Shown: positions 55,916 through 64,000 of the stretch, in pieces
Position numbering within the stretch: position 1 is the first letter of the stretch
Layout of the letters: the number at the start of each line of letters is the position of its first letter
Source of the DNA: Paraburkholderia solisilvae
GTDB lineage: Bacteria > Pseudomonadota > Gammaproteobacteria > Burkholderiales > Burkholderiaceae
DNA: 64,000 bases
NCBI RefSeq assembly: GCF_902859875.1
Contig: NZ_CADIKF010000015.1
Span: forward strand, 1 to 64,000
Direction of reading: 5' to 3'
Translations under genes and position numbers: made by a program
The notes under the pieces: generated by a model
Database searches by the model: none
What the model saw: the letters and a program-made list of their open reading frames with translations, nothing else
What the model was told of the DNA's origin: nothing

Positions 55916-56416
55916 ATGAACGATCCGCGCCACCTTTCTCGCCGTGTGACTGCAATCATTGCAGCCGCGGCGCTTTCACTCGGTTTCACGTCGGCCGCGT
56001 TCGCGCAGAACGCGAACGGCGTGACCGGCGGCAGCACGACGGACGACACCAGCGCGGGCAATGCGAACGTCGAGGGTCTGCCGCAGGTTCAGCAACAGGG
56101 CGACGTGTCGTATACGTCGGGCGGTGTCGGCCTCGATGAATCGCGCGCGCTGCGTAGCGCGGAACATAGCTGGCCGCTATCGCTGCGCTTCACCGGGCCG
56201 GGTTCAGACTATCTGGCCGACGTCAAGGTGAAGATCTCCGACGCGCACGGCGGCGACGTGCTCGATACGACGTCGCGCGGCCCGTATATGCTCGTCAAGT
56301 TGCGCCCGGGCCGCTACACGGTTCAGGCGTCGTATAAAGACCACGCGCAATCGAAGACCATCACGGTGCCGGCGAAGGGCACCGCGAAGGCGGCTTTCTA
56401 CTGGCAAACCCAGTAA
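55916..56416 (+). CDS. Secreted protein with carboxypeptidase-regulatory-like fold
   Basis: The 166-residue product has a signal peptide (about 1-30, VTAIIAAAALSLGFTSAAFA). A low-complexity Gly/Thr/Gln segment is followed by a beta-sandwich-like domain (about 75-165, LADVKVKISDAHGGDVLDT, LVKLRPGRYTVQASYKD) resembling carboxypeptidase regulatory-like/PEGA-type repeats. It is downstream of degQ by 138 bp and likely shares its periplasmic context. Function unknown. Confidence 0.72.
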   Translation: MNDPRHLSRRVTAIIAAAALSLGFTSAAFAQNANGVTGGSTTDDTSAGNANVEGLPQVQQQGDVSYTSGGVGLDESRALRSAEHSWPLSLRFTGPGSDYLADVKVKISDAHGGDVLDTTSRGPYMLVKLRPGRYTVQASYKDHAQSKTITVPAKGTAKAAFYWQTQ

Positions 56417-56517
56417 ATCAGGCGATCGCGCATCTGAACGGACGCCGGATGCCGCCGGTCAGGTGGTTGCCAGCGTGCGCGAACGCGCGCAATAGATGAC
56501 GGTTTGGCCGATAATAA

Positions 56518-56553
56518 AGCCACGGACTTCCCGGTCCGTGGCTTTTCGTTTTT
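56518..56553 (+). terminator. Terminator after the degQ-downstream gene
   Basis: AGCCACGGAC pairs with GTCCGTGGCT through a 6-base loop, followed by TTTCGTTTTT. It separates the degQ region from the DUF427 gene. Confidence 0.88.
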
Positions 56554-56645
56554 GAAAGCGTGTTTGAAAGGTCGGCGGTTTTGCTTTGCTGCGACTGCAC
56601 AAACGCGAGTCCACGCAATATCAGATTCCTCCCGGAGCGGGTGAG

Positions 56646-57101
56646 ATGAGCGGTGTTCCGACCAACGGCGGCCAAGACCGCGACGCCTCGCAACAGTCAG
56701 GCGCCGCGTGCGGCGACGCGGCTTGCGAGCGCGCGTCGGAGAGTCGCGAGGCCGGCGGACATCGCATCAGCATTGCGCCGAATCGCCACCGCGTGCGTGT
56801 GATCCACCAAGGCATCACCGTCGCCGACACCCAGACCGCGTTGACGCTCGCCGAAACCGGCTTGCCCGACGTCGTCTACTTTCCGCGCGCAGACGTGAAC
56901 ATGGCGCGCCTCGAACGTTCGACCCACTCGTCCCGATGTCCCTTCAAAGGTGACGCATCGTATTTTCATTTGCGCACTGAGGACGGAATCGTGGAAAACG
57001 CCGCATGGAGTTACGAGGCCCCGATCGACGGAGCCGGACAGATCAAAGGGTATCTGGCGTTTTACGCGTCGCGCGTCGACCGCATCGATCAGACGTCCTG
57101 A
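56646..57101 (+). CDS. DUF427 domain protein
   Basis: The product is about 151 residues from ATG 56646 (GGAG/GAG site); a longer frame starts at 56586. After a low-complexity N-terminus, the DUF427 beta-rich domain (about 45-145) is clear, with VVYFPRADVNMARLERST, SRCPFKGDASYFHL and NAAWSYEAP. The family is small and uncharacterised. A CoxG-like gene follows after 32 bp. Confidence 0.8.
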   Translation: MSGVPTNGGQDRDASQQSGAACGDAACERASESREAGGHRISIAPNRHRVRVIHQGITVADTQTALTLAETGLPDVVYFPRADVNMARLERSTHSSRCPFKGDASYFHLRTEDGIVENAAWSYEAPIDGAGQIKGYLAFYASRVDRIDQTS

Positions 57102-57133
57102 TCCCGCGGTGGCGAGCTTATCGGGAGGCGGCC

Positions 57134-57868
57134 ATGGAACTGACCAACGCGTTAAGAATTCCGCTTGCACAGTCTGAAGTCTGGGACGCGATGCAGGATC
57201 TCGCGTTGCTGCGCGCAAGTCTCGACAACTGCGAGTCGTTCACGCGCCTCGCGGGCGGCGAATATGAACTGACGCTGACGGTGCCGCTCGGACCCTTGCG
57301 TGCGCATTACGAGGTGCGCGCTCACGTGGCGAGCGACAACGGCACGGCCGCCGACCAGCCGCACCGCACGCTGAACTTCAAGGCGCGCGCGGGCGGCGTG
57401 GGTTCGCTGCGCGGCCAGATCGACGTCGCTTTGCGCGCGGACGACGAAACGCCCGGCGCCGCGCCGAGCACGCGTATCGACTACTCGGTGTGGGCGACTT
57501 CGACCGGGCCGCTCGCCGAATTGCCGGCGCGCCAGATCGAGAACGCGCTGCATGAACTCGCAGACGATTTCTTCACCGAGTTCTGCGCGGTCGTGCAGGC
57601 CAAGCATGGCCAGGGGCCGAACCAGTCGCGCGAAACGCCGCCGCGGCGCCAGCATGTGTTTCTGCGGCCGATCAGCCTCGCGGGCGTCGCGCGCCGCGCG
57701 CGGCACGACCATGGCGGCGCGCTGACCGGCCGCGCGATGCACTCGACGTTCGGCGCGCGCGCGCATCATGAACAGCCGCCGCATGTGGTCCCGCACTGGG
57801 CGTGGGCCGCGATGATCTTCTTCGTGGCGTTGCTGCTGTACGTCGCGCGCTGGTTTAGCGCCAGCTAG
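57134..57868 (+). CDS. CoxG/SRPBCC-family protein with C-terminal TM
   Basis: ATG 57134 after a GAGG site gives 244 residues. The N-terminal SRPBCC domain (about 1-150) has the CoxG-type opening IPLAQSEVWDAMQDLALLRASL and GGEYELTLTVPLGPL, ending LPARQIENALHELADDFF. CoxG-like proteins are associated with CO dehydrogenase or membrane quinone-binding in some taxa; no cox cluster is nearby, so function is unknown. A C-terminal TM anchor (AWAAMIFFVALLLYVARWF) is present. Overlaps the end of the convergent tetR gene by four bases. Confidence 0.78.
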   Translation: MELTNALRIPLAQSEVWDAMQDLALLRASLDNCESFTRLAGGEYELTLTVPLGPLRAHYEVRAHVASDNGTAADQPHRTLNFKARAGGVGSLRGQIDVALRADDETPGAAPSTRIDYSVWATSTGPLAELPARQIENALHELADDFFTEFCAVVQAKHGQGPNQSRETPPRRQHVFLRPISLAGVARRARHDHGGALTGRAMHSTFGARAHHEQPPHVVPHWAWAAMIFFVALLLYVARWFSAS

Positions 57869-58521
57869 GCTGCCGGCTTCGCGCCGGACCCGAGCCGCAA
57901 GGTCGGGCCGAACCGCAGCGCGTCGATCACCGACTCGACCATCTCGCGCGCGTGCTTGCCGAAGTCCGCCGAACACGGCAGAAACAGCATGTCGCGCAAC
58001 GCGCCGCTCACGAACGAATGCAGGATCGACGCCGCGCGCGTCGTGTCCAGGTCGGCCGGCAACTGTCCCTTCGATACCGCGTTGCGCAGCCCGCCCTGGA
58101 TATTCGCGAGCCCTTCGCGCATATCGTTCTGATGGCGCGCCATCACCGGGCCCATCTCTTCGACGAACTCGCACTTCAGAAACAGGATGTCGAATACGCG
58201 GCGCTGACGCGGATCGAGCGCGGTGTTGCGCAACACCATCGTGAGAATGTCGATCAGCTTGCCGAGCGGATCCGGCTCCTGCGGATCGAGCGACGCCGCC
58301 TTCAGCTCGTCGAGCGGCATCAGCACCCGGTCGAACATCGCGGTGAACAGATCGCCTTTGTTGTCGAAGTGCCAGTAGATTGCGCCGCGCGTGACGCCCG
58401 CGGCCTGCGCGATATCTGAAAGGGAAGTGCGAGAAACCCCTTTCCTGAAGAACACTTCCTCGGCCGCATCGAGTATGCGGCTTCGCGTTTCCAGTGCCTC
58501 TTCCTTGGTACGTCGGACCAT
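57865..58521 (-). CDS. bpeR: TetR-family repressor of the RND pump (BpeR/AcrR type)
   Basis: ATG 58521 gives 218 residues beginning MVRRTKEEALETRSRILDAAE. The TetR helix-turn-helix (about 10-55, TSLSDIAQAAGVTRGAIYWHF) is canonical and the C-terminal domain is AcrR-like. It is divergent from the bpeAB genes and an AcrR-like palindrome lies in the shared promoter, so it is expected to repress the pump and itself, released by an unknown ligand. Confidence 0.88.
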   Translation of the reverse strand: MVRRTKEEALETRSRILDAAEEVFFRKGVSRTSLSDIAQAAGVTRGAIYWHFDNKGDLFTAMFDRVLMPLDELKAASLDPQEPDPLGKLIDILTMVLRNTALDPRQRRVFDILFLKCEFVEEMGPVMARHQNDMREGLANIQGGLRNAVSKGQLPADLDTTRAASILHSFVSGALRDMLFLPCSADFGKHAREMVESVIDALRFGPTLRLGSGAKPAA

Positions 58522-58950
58522 ATCTTCAGACTTGCCTGTATTGCTGGATTTCCCTGAGGTTTTTAAACGTCGATGATAAAGATCATCTCGTGTAGTCGTT
58601 CCCACGGGAATTGCTATTGCGTGTATGCGCGTTCACCCGACGCTAATAAACTTTTACGTGCATTCGTGAACGTATCTATAATAGCACCCTAAACGATCGG
58701 ATGACCCACCTCACCCGACCGGTTAATACCCGTCACTGAAGCTTTCAATATCCTTCGCACGACCCTTTCCGAGAGGCGCTGCGCGGTGCGGCATTTCCCG
58801 GTTTGGCGCAGTTCGCGCGCGGTACTCCCGCAGCAAAAAGCACCCATGGGCTTCCGGTCACGGGCGTCGCAAGACGCCGGTGCGCGCCGTCGCAATCCTG
58901 GTAGCCGGTGCGCACTTTTTCCTTTCTCAGTCTCTGACAGAGGTCGCTCC
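58522..58950. other. Divergent bpeR-bpeA regulatory region
   Basis: A 429-base intergenic region. It contains an AcrR-like palindrome and a TATAAT box (58677-58682) near its middle, about 270 bp before bpeA. The right part (58700-58950) is GC-rich; a frame in phase with bpeA extends through it but lacks a plausible signal sequence start. Confidence 0.6.
58655..58682 (+). promoter_or_regulatory. AcrR-like operator overlapping a bpeA promoter
   Basis: TACGTGCATTCGTGAACGTA (58655-58674) is an imperfect palindrome of the TACATTCGTGAATGTA type known for AcrR-like repressors. The -10 TATAAT at 58677-58682 has a -35 candidate TTACGT (58654-58659) 17 bases away, so the operator covers the promoter. 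The match to AcrR is by eye, not computed. Confidence 0.6.
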
Positions 58951-60177
58951 ATGCGCGTCAAACGGGTTTCTATCCGCTGGGCTTCGTTCAGCCTGCTTCC
59001 TGCCGCGGCGCTTGCCGTCATGCTGGCGGCTTGCGGACCAAAACAATCAGCTCCTCCGCCGCAAGACCCCGAAGTGGGCATCGTCACCGTCCAGCCGACC
59101 CCTGTGCCCGTGGTCACCGAGCTGCCGGGCCGCACCAGCGCGTATCTCGTCGCGCAGGTGCGCGCTCGGGTCGACGGCATCGTGCTGCGGCGCGAATTCG
59201 TCGAGGGCAGCGAGGTGAAGGCCGGCCAGCGGCTCTACAAGATCGACCCGGCGCCGTATATCGCCGCGCTGAATAACGCGAAGGCGGCGTTGGCGAAGGC
59301 GCAGGCGAATCTCGCCACGACCACCGCGCAGGCGAATCGCTACAAGGTGCTGGTGGCCGCGAACGCGGTCAGCAAGCAGGACTACGACAACGCGGTCGCC
59401 TCGGAAGGCCAGGCGGCCGCGGACGTCGCCGCCGGCAAGGCGTCGGTCGACACCGCGCAGATCAACCTCGGCTATACGGATGTCGTCTCGCCGGTCACCG
59501 GCCGCGTCGGCATTTCGCAGGTCACGCCGGGCGCCTACGTGCAGGCAAGCCAGGCGACGCTGATGTCCACCGTCCAGCAGCTCGATCCGATGTACGTCGA
59601 CCTCACGCAGTCGAGCCTGCAGGGCCTGCAACTGCGCAGGGACATCCAGAGCGGGCGCCTGAAAACGAGCGGTCCGAACGCGGCGAAAGTCACGCTGATT
59701 CTCGAAGACGGACGGCCGTACGGTGAAACCGGCAAGCTGCAGTTCACCGACGTCACCGTCGACCAGACCACCGGTTCGGTCACCATTCGCGCGATCTTCG
59801 AGAACAAGGACCGTGTGCTGTTGCCTGGCATGTTCGTGCGCGCGCGCATCCAGGAAGGCGTCAACGATGCGGCGCTGCTCGTGCCGCAGGTCGGTGTGAC
59901 GCACGACCAGAAGGGGCAGGCCACCGCGCTGATCGTCGACAAGGACGACAAGGTTGCGCTGCGCCCGCTCGTCACGTCGGGTACCTACGGCCCGAACTGG
60001 GTGGTCGAAGACGGCCTGAACCCGGGCGACCGCGTGATCGTGCAAGGCGTCGACAAGGTGCATCCGGGCAACAAGGTCAAGACCGTTGCCGCGCAACTCC
60101 CCGCCACCCCCGCTTCCGACGCGACGGGTCAGGCCACACCGGCCGCGCCGGCCGCCTCCGCTGCATCGGGCGCGTAA
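58951..60177 (+). CDS. bpeA: RND efflux periplasmic adaptor (BpeA/MexA type)
   Basis: The 408-residue membrane-fusion lipoprotein starts at ATG 58951; the lipobox LAVMLAAC is followed by GPKQSAPPP. Lipoyl and alpha-hairpin segments (RTSAYLVAQVRARVDGIV, AKAALAKAQANLATTTAQA, YTDVVSPVTGRVGIS) and the C-terminal beta-barrel are in the MexA/AcrA order. It links inner-membrane BpeB and outer-membrane OprB. The gene precedes bpeB by 18 bp. Substrates in related systems include aminoglycosides and macrolides; not shown here. Confidence 0.93.
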   Translation: MRVKRVSIRWASFSLLPAAALAVMLAACGPKQSAPPPQDPEVGIVTVQPTPVPVVTELPGRTSAYLVAQVRARVDGIVLRREFVEGSEVKAGQRLYKIDPAPYIAALNNAKAALAKAQANLATTTAQANRYKVLVAANAVSKQDYDNAVASEGQAAADVAAGKASVDTAQINLGYTDVVSPVTGRVGISQVTPGAYVQASQATLMSTVQQLDPMYVDLTQSSLQGLQLRRDIQSGRLKTSGPNAAKVTLILEDGRPYGETGKLQFTDVTVDQTTGSVTIRAIFENKDRVLLPGMFVRARIQEGVNDAALLVPQVGVTHDQKGQATALIVDKDDKVALRPLVTSGTYGPNWVVEDGLNPGDRVIVQGVDKVHPGNKVKTVAAQLPATPASDATGQATPAAPAASAASGA

Positions 60178-60195
60178 CAACAGGGAGCCTGTTAC

Positions 60196-63100
60196 ATGGC
60201 AAAGTTTTTTATCGATCGCCCGATCTTTGCATGGGTGATCGCCATCGTCCTGATGCTGGCGGGTCTTGCGTCGATTTTCACGCTGCCCGTCGCGCAGTAC
60301 CCGACCATCGCGCCGCCGTCCATTCAGATCAGCGCGACGTACCCGGGCGCATCGGCGAAGACCGTCGAAAACACCGTCACGCAGGTGATCGAGCAGCAGA
60401 TGAGCGGCCTCGACCATCTGCTGTATCTGTCGTCCACCTCCGATGACTCCGGCACCGCGACCATCACGTTGACGTTCGCGGCCGGCACCAATCCGGACAT
60501 CGCGCAGGTGCAGGTGCAGAACAAGCTGCAGCTCGCCACGCCGCTGCTGCCGGAAGTCGTGCAGCAGCTCGGCACGAAGGTGACCAAGTCGAGCAGCAGC
60601 TTCCTGCTTGTGCTCGCGTTTGTGTCCGAAGACGGCAGCATGAGCAAGTACGATCTGGCGAACTACGTCGCGTCGCACATCCAGGATCCGGTGAGCCGGA
60701 TCGACGGGGTCGGCACGGTCACGCTGTTCGGCACGCAGTACGCGATGCGGATCTGGCTCGATGCGAACAAGCTGACCAACTACAGCCTCACGCCAGTGGA
60801 CGTGCAGAACGCGATCCTCGCGCAGAACGTGCAGGTCGCGGGCGGCTCGCTCGGCGGCACGCCGTCGGTGCCGGGGCAACTGCTGCAGGCGACCATCACC
60901 GAAGCGTCGCTGCTCACGACGCCCGAGCAGTTCGGCAATATCCTGCTGAAGGTGAACACGGACGGCTCGCAGGTGCGGCTGAAGGACGTCGCGCGCATCG
61001 ATCTCGGCGGCGAAAACTACAACACCGACACGAAGTACAACGGCGCGCCGACGGCCGGCTTCGGCATCCAGCTCGCAACCGGCGCGAACGCGCTGCAGAC
61101 CGCGAAGCTCGTGCGCCAGAAGATCGACCAGCTTGCGCCGTACTTCCCGCATGGCCTCGTCGTGAAGTATCCGTACGACACGACGCCGTTCGTGCGGCTG
61201 TCGATCGAGGAAGTGGTGAAGACGCTGCTCGAAGGCATCGTGCTCGTGTTCCTCGTGATGTACCTGTTCCTGCAGAACCTGCGCGCGACGCTGATTCCAA
61301 CCATCGCGGTGCCGGTCGTGCTGCTCGGCACGTTCGCCATCATGAGCGTGGTGGGTTTCTCGATCAACGTGCTGTCGATGTTCGGTCTGGTGCTTGCGAT
61401 CGGCCTGCTGGTGGACGACGCGATCGTGGTGGTCGAGAACGTCGAGCGCGTGATGTCCGAAGAAGGGCTGTCGCCGCGCGACGCGACCCGTAAGGCGATG
61501 GAGCAGATTACCGGCGCGCTGATCGGCGTGGCGCTGGTGCTGTCCGCGGTGTTCGTGCCGGTCGCGTTTTCAGGCGGGTCGGTCGGCGCGATCTACCGGC
61601 AGTTCTCGCTGACCATCGTCGCGGCGATGGTGCTGTCAGTGCTGGTCGCGCTGATTCTCACGCCGGCGCTGTGCGCGACGATTCTGAAGCCGATTCCGCA
61701 GGGCCATCACGAAGAAAAGAAGGGCTTCTTCGGCTGGTTCAACCGCACGTTCGACAAGAGCCGCGACCAATATCACAAGGGCGTGCACCATGTGATCAAG
61801 CGCTCGAGCCGCTGGCTCATCATCTATCTCGTGGTGATCGTCGCGGTCGGCATGCTGTTCGCACGCTTGCCGAAGTCGTTCCTGCCCAATGAGGACCAGG
61901 GCACGATGTTCGTGCTCGTGCAGACGCCGGTCGGCTCGACGCAGGAAACCACCGGCCGTGCGCTGAAAGATATTTCCGACTATCTGCTCACGCAGGAAAA
62001 GAGCATCGTCGAAGCGACCTTCACGGTGAACGGCTTCAGCTTCGCGGGCCGCGGCCAGAACTCGGGTCTCGTGTTCGTGCGGATGAAGGACTATTCGGTG
62101 CGCCAGCACTCGGACCAGAAAGTGCAGGCACTCGTCGGACGCCTGTTCCAGCACTTCTCGACGTACAAGACGGCGACCGTGTTTCCGGTCAATCCGCCTT
62201 CCATTCCGGAACTCGGCACGGCGGCCGGCTTCGACTTCGAACTGCAGGATCGCGCGGGCGTCGGTCACGATGTGCTGATGCAGGCGCGCAACCAGCTGCT
62301 CGGGATGGCCGCGAAAGATCCGACGCTGGCGCAGGTGCGTCCGAACGGTCTGAGCGACACGCCGCAGTTCAAGGTGACGATCGACCAGGAAAAGGCCGCC
62401 GCGCTCGGCGTGCAGCTCGCGACGATCGACCAGTCGTTCTCGATCGCGTGGGCATCGGCATACGTGAACAACTTCCTCGATACCGACAGCCGGATCAAGA
62501 AGGTGTATCTGCAGGCCGACGCGCCGTTCCGGATGACGCCGGAAAACCTGAACGACTGGTACGTGCGCAACGCGTCCGGCGGCATGGTGCCGTTCTCCGC
62601 GTTCACGACCGGCAAGTGGATCTACGGTTCGCCGAAGCTCGAGCGCTACAACGGTATCTCCGCTGTGGAAATCCAGGGGCAGGCGGCGCCGGGCAAGAGT
62701 ACCGGCCAGGCGATGGCGGCGATCGAAACGCTCGCGAAAAAGCTGCCAGCGGGGATCGGTTACGAATGGACCGGCCTGTCGTTCCAGGAAATCCAGTCCG
62801 GTTCGCAGGCGCCGATTCTCTACGGCATCTCGATCCTGGTCGTGTTCCTGTGTCTCGCGGCGCTGTATGAGAGCTGGTCGATTCCGTTTTCGGTGATCAT
62901 GGTCGTGCCGCTCGGCGTGCTCGGCGCGCTGCTCGCGGCGACGCTGCGCGGACTCGAGAACGACGTGTTCTTCCAGGTCGGGCTGCTGACCACTGTCGGT
63001 CTGTCCGCGAAGAACGCGATTCTGATCGTCGAGTTCGCGCGCGAACTGCAGCAAGGGCAGGGCATGGGGCCGATCGAGGCCGCACTCGAAGCGGCGCGCC

Positions 63101-63405
63101 TGCGGCTGCGGCCGATCCTGATGACGTCGCTCGCGTTCATTCTCGGCGTGCTGCCGCTTGCCATCAGTAATGGCGCCGGCTCGGCGAGCCAGCACGCGAT
63201 CGGCACCGGCGTGATCGGCGGGATGCTGACCGCGACGTTCCTCGCGATTTTCATGATCCCCATGTTCTTCGTCGTGATTCGCGGCAGTTTCAGCGGCGAG
63301 AAGGAAGATCCGGACGAGGCGCTCGCTCACTACAACGAGCACCATCCGCATGATCCGTCGGGCGGCGATCCGTCGGGCGGCGGCTCGGGCAAGGAAGGAC
63401 ACTAA
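60196..63405 (+). CDS. bpeB: RND multidrug efflux pump, inner-membrane transporter (BpeB/MexB type)
   Basis: The 1069-residue HAE1-family RND protein has 12 expected TM helices and two large periplasmic loops. It starts [23 protein letters not shown]. The proton-relay pair of Asp lies in [20 protein letters not shown], and a matching Lys region is [13 protein letters not shown] in TM10. The length fits the family. The C-terminal tail is Gly/Asp/Pro-rich (about 30 residues), more than in AcrB. The oprB start follows 1 bp after the stop. Confidence 0.96.
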   Translation: MAKFFIDRPIFAWVIAIVLMLAGLASIFTLPVAQYPTIAPPSIQISATYPGASAKTVENTVTQVIEQQMSGLDHLLYLSSTSDDSGTATITLTFAAGTNPDIAQVQVQNKLQLATPLLPEVVQQLGTKVTKSSSSFLLVLAFVSEDGSMSKYDLANYVASHIQDPVSRIDGVGTVTLFGTQYAMRIWLDANKLTNYSLTPVDVQNAILAQNVQVAGGSLGGTPSVPGQLLQATITEASLLTTPEQFGNILLKVNTDGSQVRLKDVARIDLGGENYNTDTKYNGAPTAGFGIQLATGANALQTAKLVRQKIDQLAPYFPHGLVVKYPYDTTPFVRLSIEEVVKTLLEGIVLVFLVMYLFLQNLRATLIPTIAVPVVLLGTFAIMSVVGFSINVLSMFGLVLAIGLLVDDAIVVVENVERVMSEEGLSPRDATRKAMEQITGALIGVALVLSAVFVPVAFSGGSVGAIYRQFSLTIVAAMVLSVLVALILTPALCATILKPIPQGHHEEKKGFFGWFNRTFDKSRDQYHKGVHHVIKRSSRWLIIYLVVIVAVGMLFARLPKSFLPNEDQGTMFVLVQTPVGSTQETTGRALKDISDYLLTQEKSIVEATFTVNGFSFAGRGQNSGLVFVRMKDYSVRQHSDQKVQALVGRLFQHFSTYKTATVFPVNPPSIPELGTAAGFDFELQDRAGVGHDVLMQARNQLLGMAAKDPTLAQVRPNGLSDTPQFKVTIDQEKAAALGVQLATIDQSFSIAWASAYVNNFLDTDSRIKKVYLQADAPFRMTPENLNDWYVRNASGGMVPFSAFTTGKWIYGSPKLERYNGISAVEIQGQAAPGKSTGQAMAAIETLAKKLPAGIGYEWTGLSFQEIQSGSQAPILYGISILVVFLCLAALYESWSIPFSVIMVVPLGVLGALLAATLRGLENDVFFQVGLLTTVGLSAKNAILIVEFARELQQGQGMGPIEAALEAARLRLRPILMTSLAFILGVLPLAISNGAGSASQHAIGTGVIGGMLTATFLAIFMIPMFFVVIRGSFSGEKEDPDEALAHYNEHHPHDPSGGDPSGGGSGKEGH

Positions 63406-63406
63406 G

Positions 63407-64000
63407 ATGCTCAAACACACTCTGATCGCAGCATCGGTCGCGCTGCTGGCCGCCGGCTGCACGATGGCGCCGAAGTACGAGCGTCCGGCGGCGCCGGTGT
63501 CGGGCACGTTCCCGCAGGGCGGCGTGTACGACACCCAGCCGGCGCCGGCATCGGGTGAACGTTCCGCGCACGGCGCGGCCGCCACCGACCTCGGCTGGCG
63601 CGACTTCTTCGCCGACGAGCGTCTGCAGCAACTGATCGAAATCGCGTTGAAGAACAACCGCGATCTGCGCGTGTCCGTGCTGAATATTCAGGCGGCGCGC
63701 GCGCAGTATCAGATCACGCGTGCGGAACTCTTCCCGAGCATCGAAGCAGCGGCTTCGCAGTCGAAGTCGCGTACGCCGAAAAATCTGTCGTTTCAGAACC
63801 AGACGATTTCCAACGAGTATTCGGTGGGCGTCAACGCGTCGTGGGAGATCGATTTCTTCGGCCGCATCCAGAGCCTGAAGGATCAGGCGCTCGCGCAGTA
63901 TCTCGCGACCGCGCAGGCGCGCAAGGCGGCGGAGATCGCGCTGGTGTCGTCGGTGGCGGATCAGTACGTGTCGATGCTCGGTTTCGACGAGGCGCTGAAG
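63407..64000 (+). CDS. oprB: RND outer-membrane factor lipoprotein (OprB/OprM type), 5' part
   Basis: The gene begins at ATG 63407, one base after bpeB. The lipobox LLAAGC is followed by TMAPKYERP, the hallmark of NodT-family outer-membrane factors; IALKNNRDLRV and ASWEIDFFGR are the TolC-like coiled helix and channel motifs. 198 codons are in the window and the gene runs off the right edge. With BpeA and BpeB it completes a tripartite pump. Confidence 0.93.
   Translation, partial: MLKHTLIAASVALLAAGCTMAPKYERPAAPVSGTFPQGGVYDTQPAPASGERSAHGAAATDLGWRDFFADERLQQLIEIALKNNRDLRVSVLNIQAARAQYQITRAELFPSIEAAASQSKSRTPKNLSFQNQTISNEYSVGVNASWEIDFFGRIQSLKDQALAQYLATAQARKAAEIALVSSVADQYVSMLGFDEALK

Noticed and set aside
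59047..63657. Long minus-strand frames (about 700 and 670 codons) antisense to bpeA/bpeB
   Set aside because: They mirror the bpeAB codon bias and have no ribosome binding site or recognisable domain.

Overview
The window is chromosomal DNA from a Burkholderia-lineage betaproteobacterium, most likely Paraburkholderia, Burkholderia or Caballeronia. The evidence is high GC content with strong GC3 codon bias, a Burkholderia-type contact-dependent inhibition (CDI, bcp) locus with no transporter gene upstream of the exoprotein, the order recA-recX-DUF2889-sucC-sucD-terC-pilin-pglL-moaC, and an RND efflux locus laid out like bpeR-bpeA-bpeB-oprB. The assignment comes from reading translated families and gene order; no database search was made.

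Positions 1-11718 are accessory. Position 1 lies in the last codons of an IS3-family transposase, whose element ends near 111. Everything from there to 11718 reads leftward: a 2681-residue BcpA/CdiA exoprotein (3673-11718), its immunity gene overlapping the stop by ATGA, and then displaced toxin and immunity modules. These are CT2/I2 (2172-3324), CT3/I3 (1017-2163) and a truncated second copy of the CT1 toxin body (540-1016). Two long direct repeats (311 bp and 406 bp, near-identical) link the displaced modules to the live bcpA 3' end, so the locus looks like a recombinable store of toxin alleles. All three immunity proteins are membrane proteins. The outer-membrane transporter (bcpB) and lipoprotein (bcpO) are not in the window.

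Positions 11883-16077 are a mixed strip: a zinc-finger DUF3268 protein, several small genes of unknown function, a VapBC45-like toxin-antitoxin pair, and tRNA-Met(CAU).

Positions 16248-40453 are mostly core: an MHS-family transporter beside a TctDE-like two-component system, SOS-regulated recA with recX, sucCD, terC, a type IV prepilin-like gene followed by a PglL-type O-oligosaccharyltransferase, moaC, a BepA-like M48 protease, an alpha/beta hydrolase group, waaF, ilvE, azlCD and pgk. Positions 40954-48076 continue with pyk, fba, purC, purE, purK and a Sua5-type tRNA threonylcarbamoyladenylate synthase. pgk, pyk and fba supply glycolysis/gluconeogenesis steps, and purC/purE/purK supply adjacent steps of purine synthesis.

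Positions 48307-64000 are envelope-centred: a GDSL lipoprotein esterase with an altered first block, dacB (PBP4), a QseBC/PmrAB-like two-component pair directly upstream of a DegP/DegQ protease, two small-domain proteins (DUF427, CoxG-like), and a TetR repressor divergent from a tripartite RND pump whose outer-membrane gene runs off the right edge. A palindrome resembling the E. coli AcrR operator sits in the divergent promoter. Degenerate tandem arrays with a 12-bp period occur in at least four non-coding spacers.
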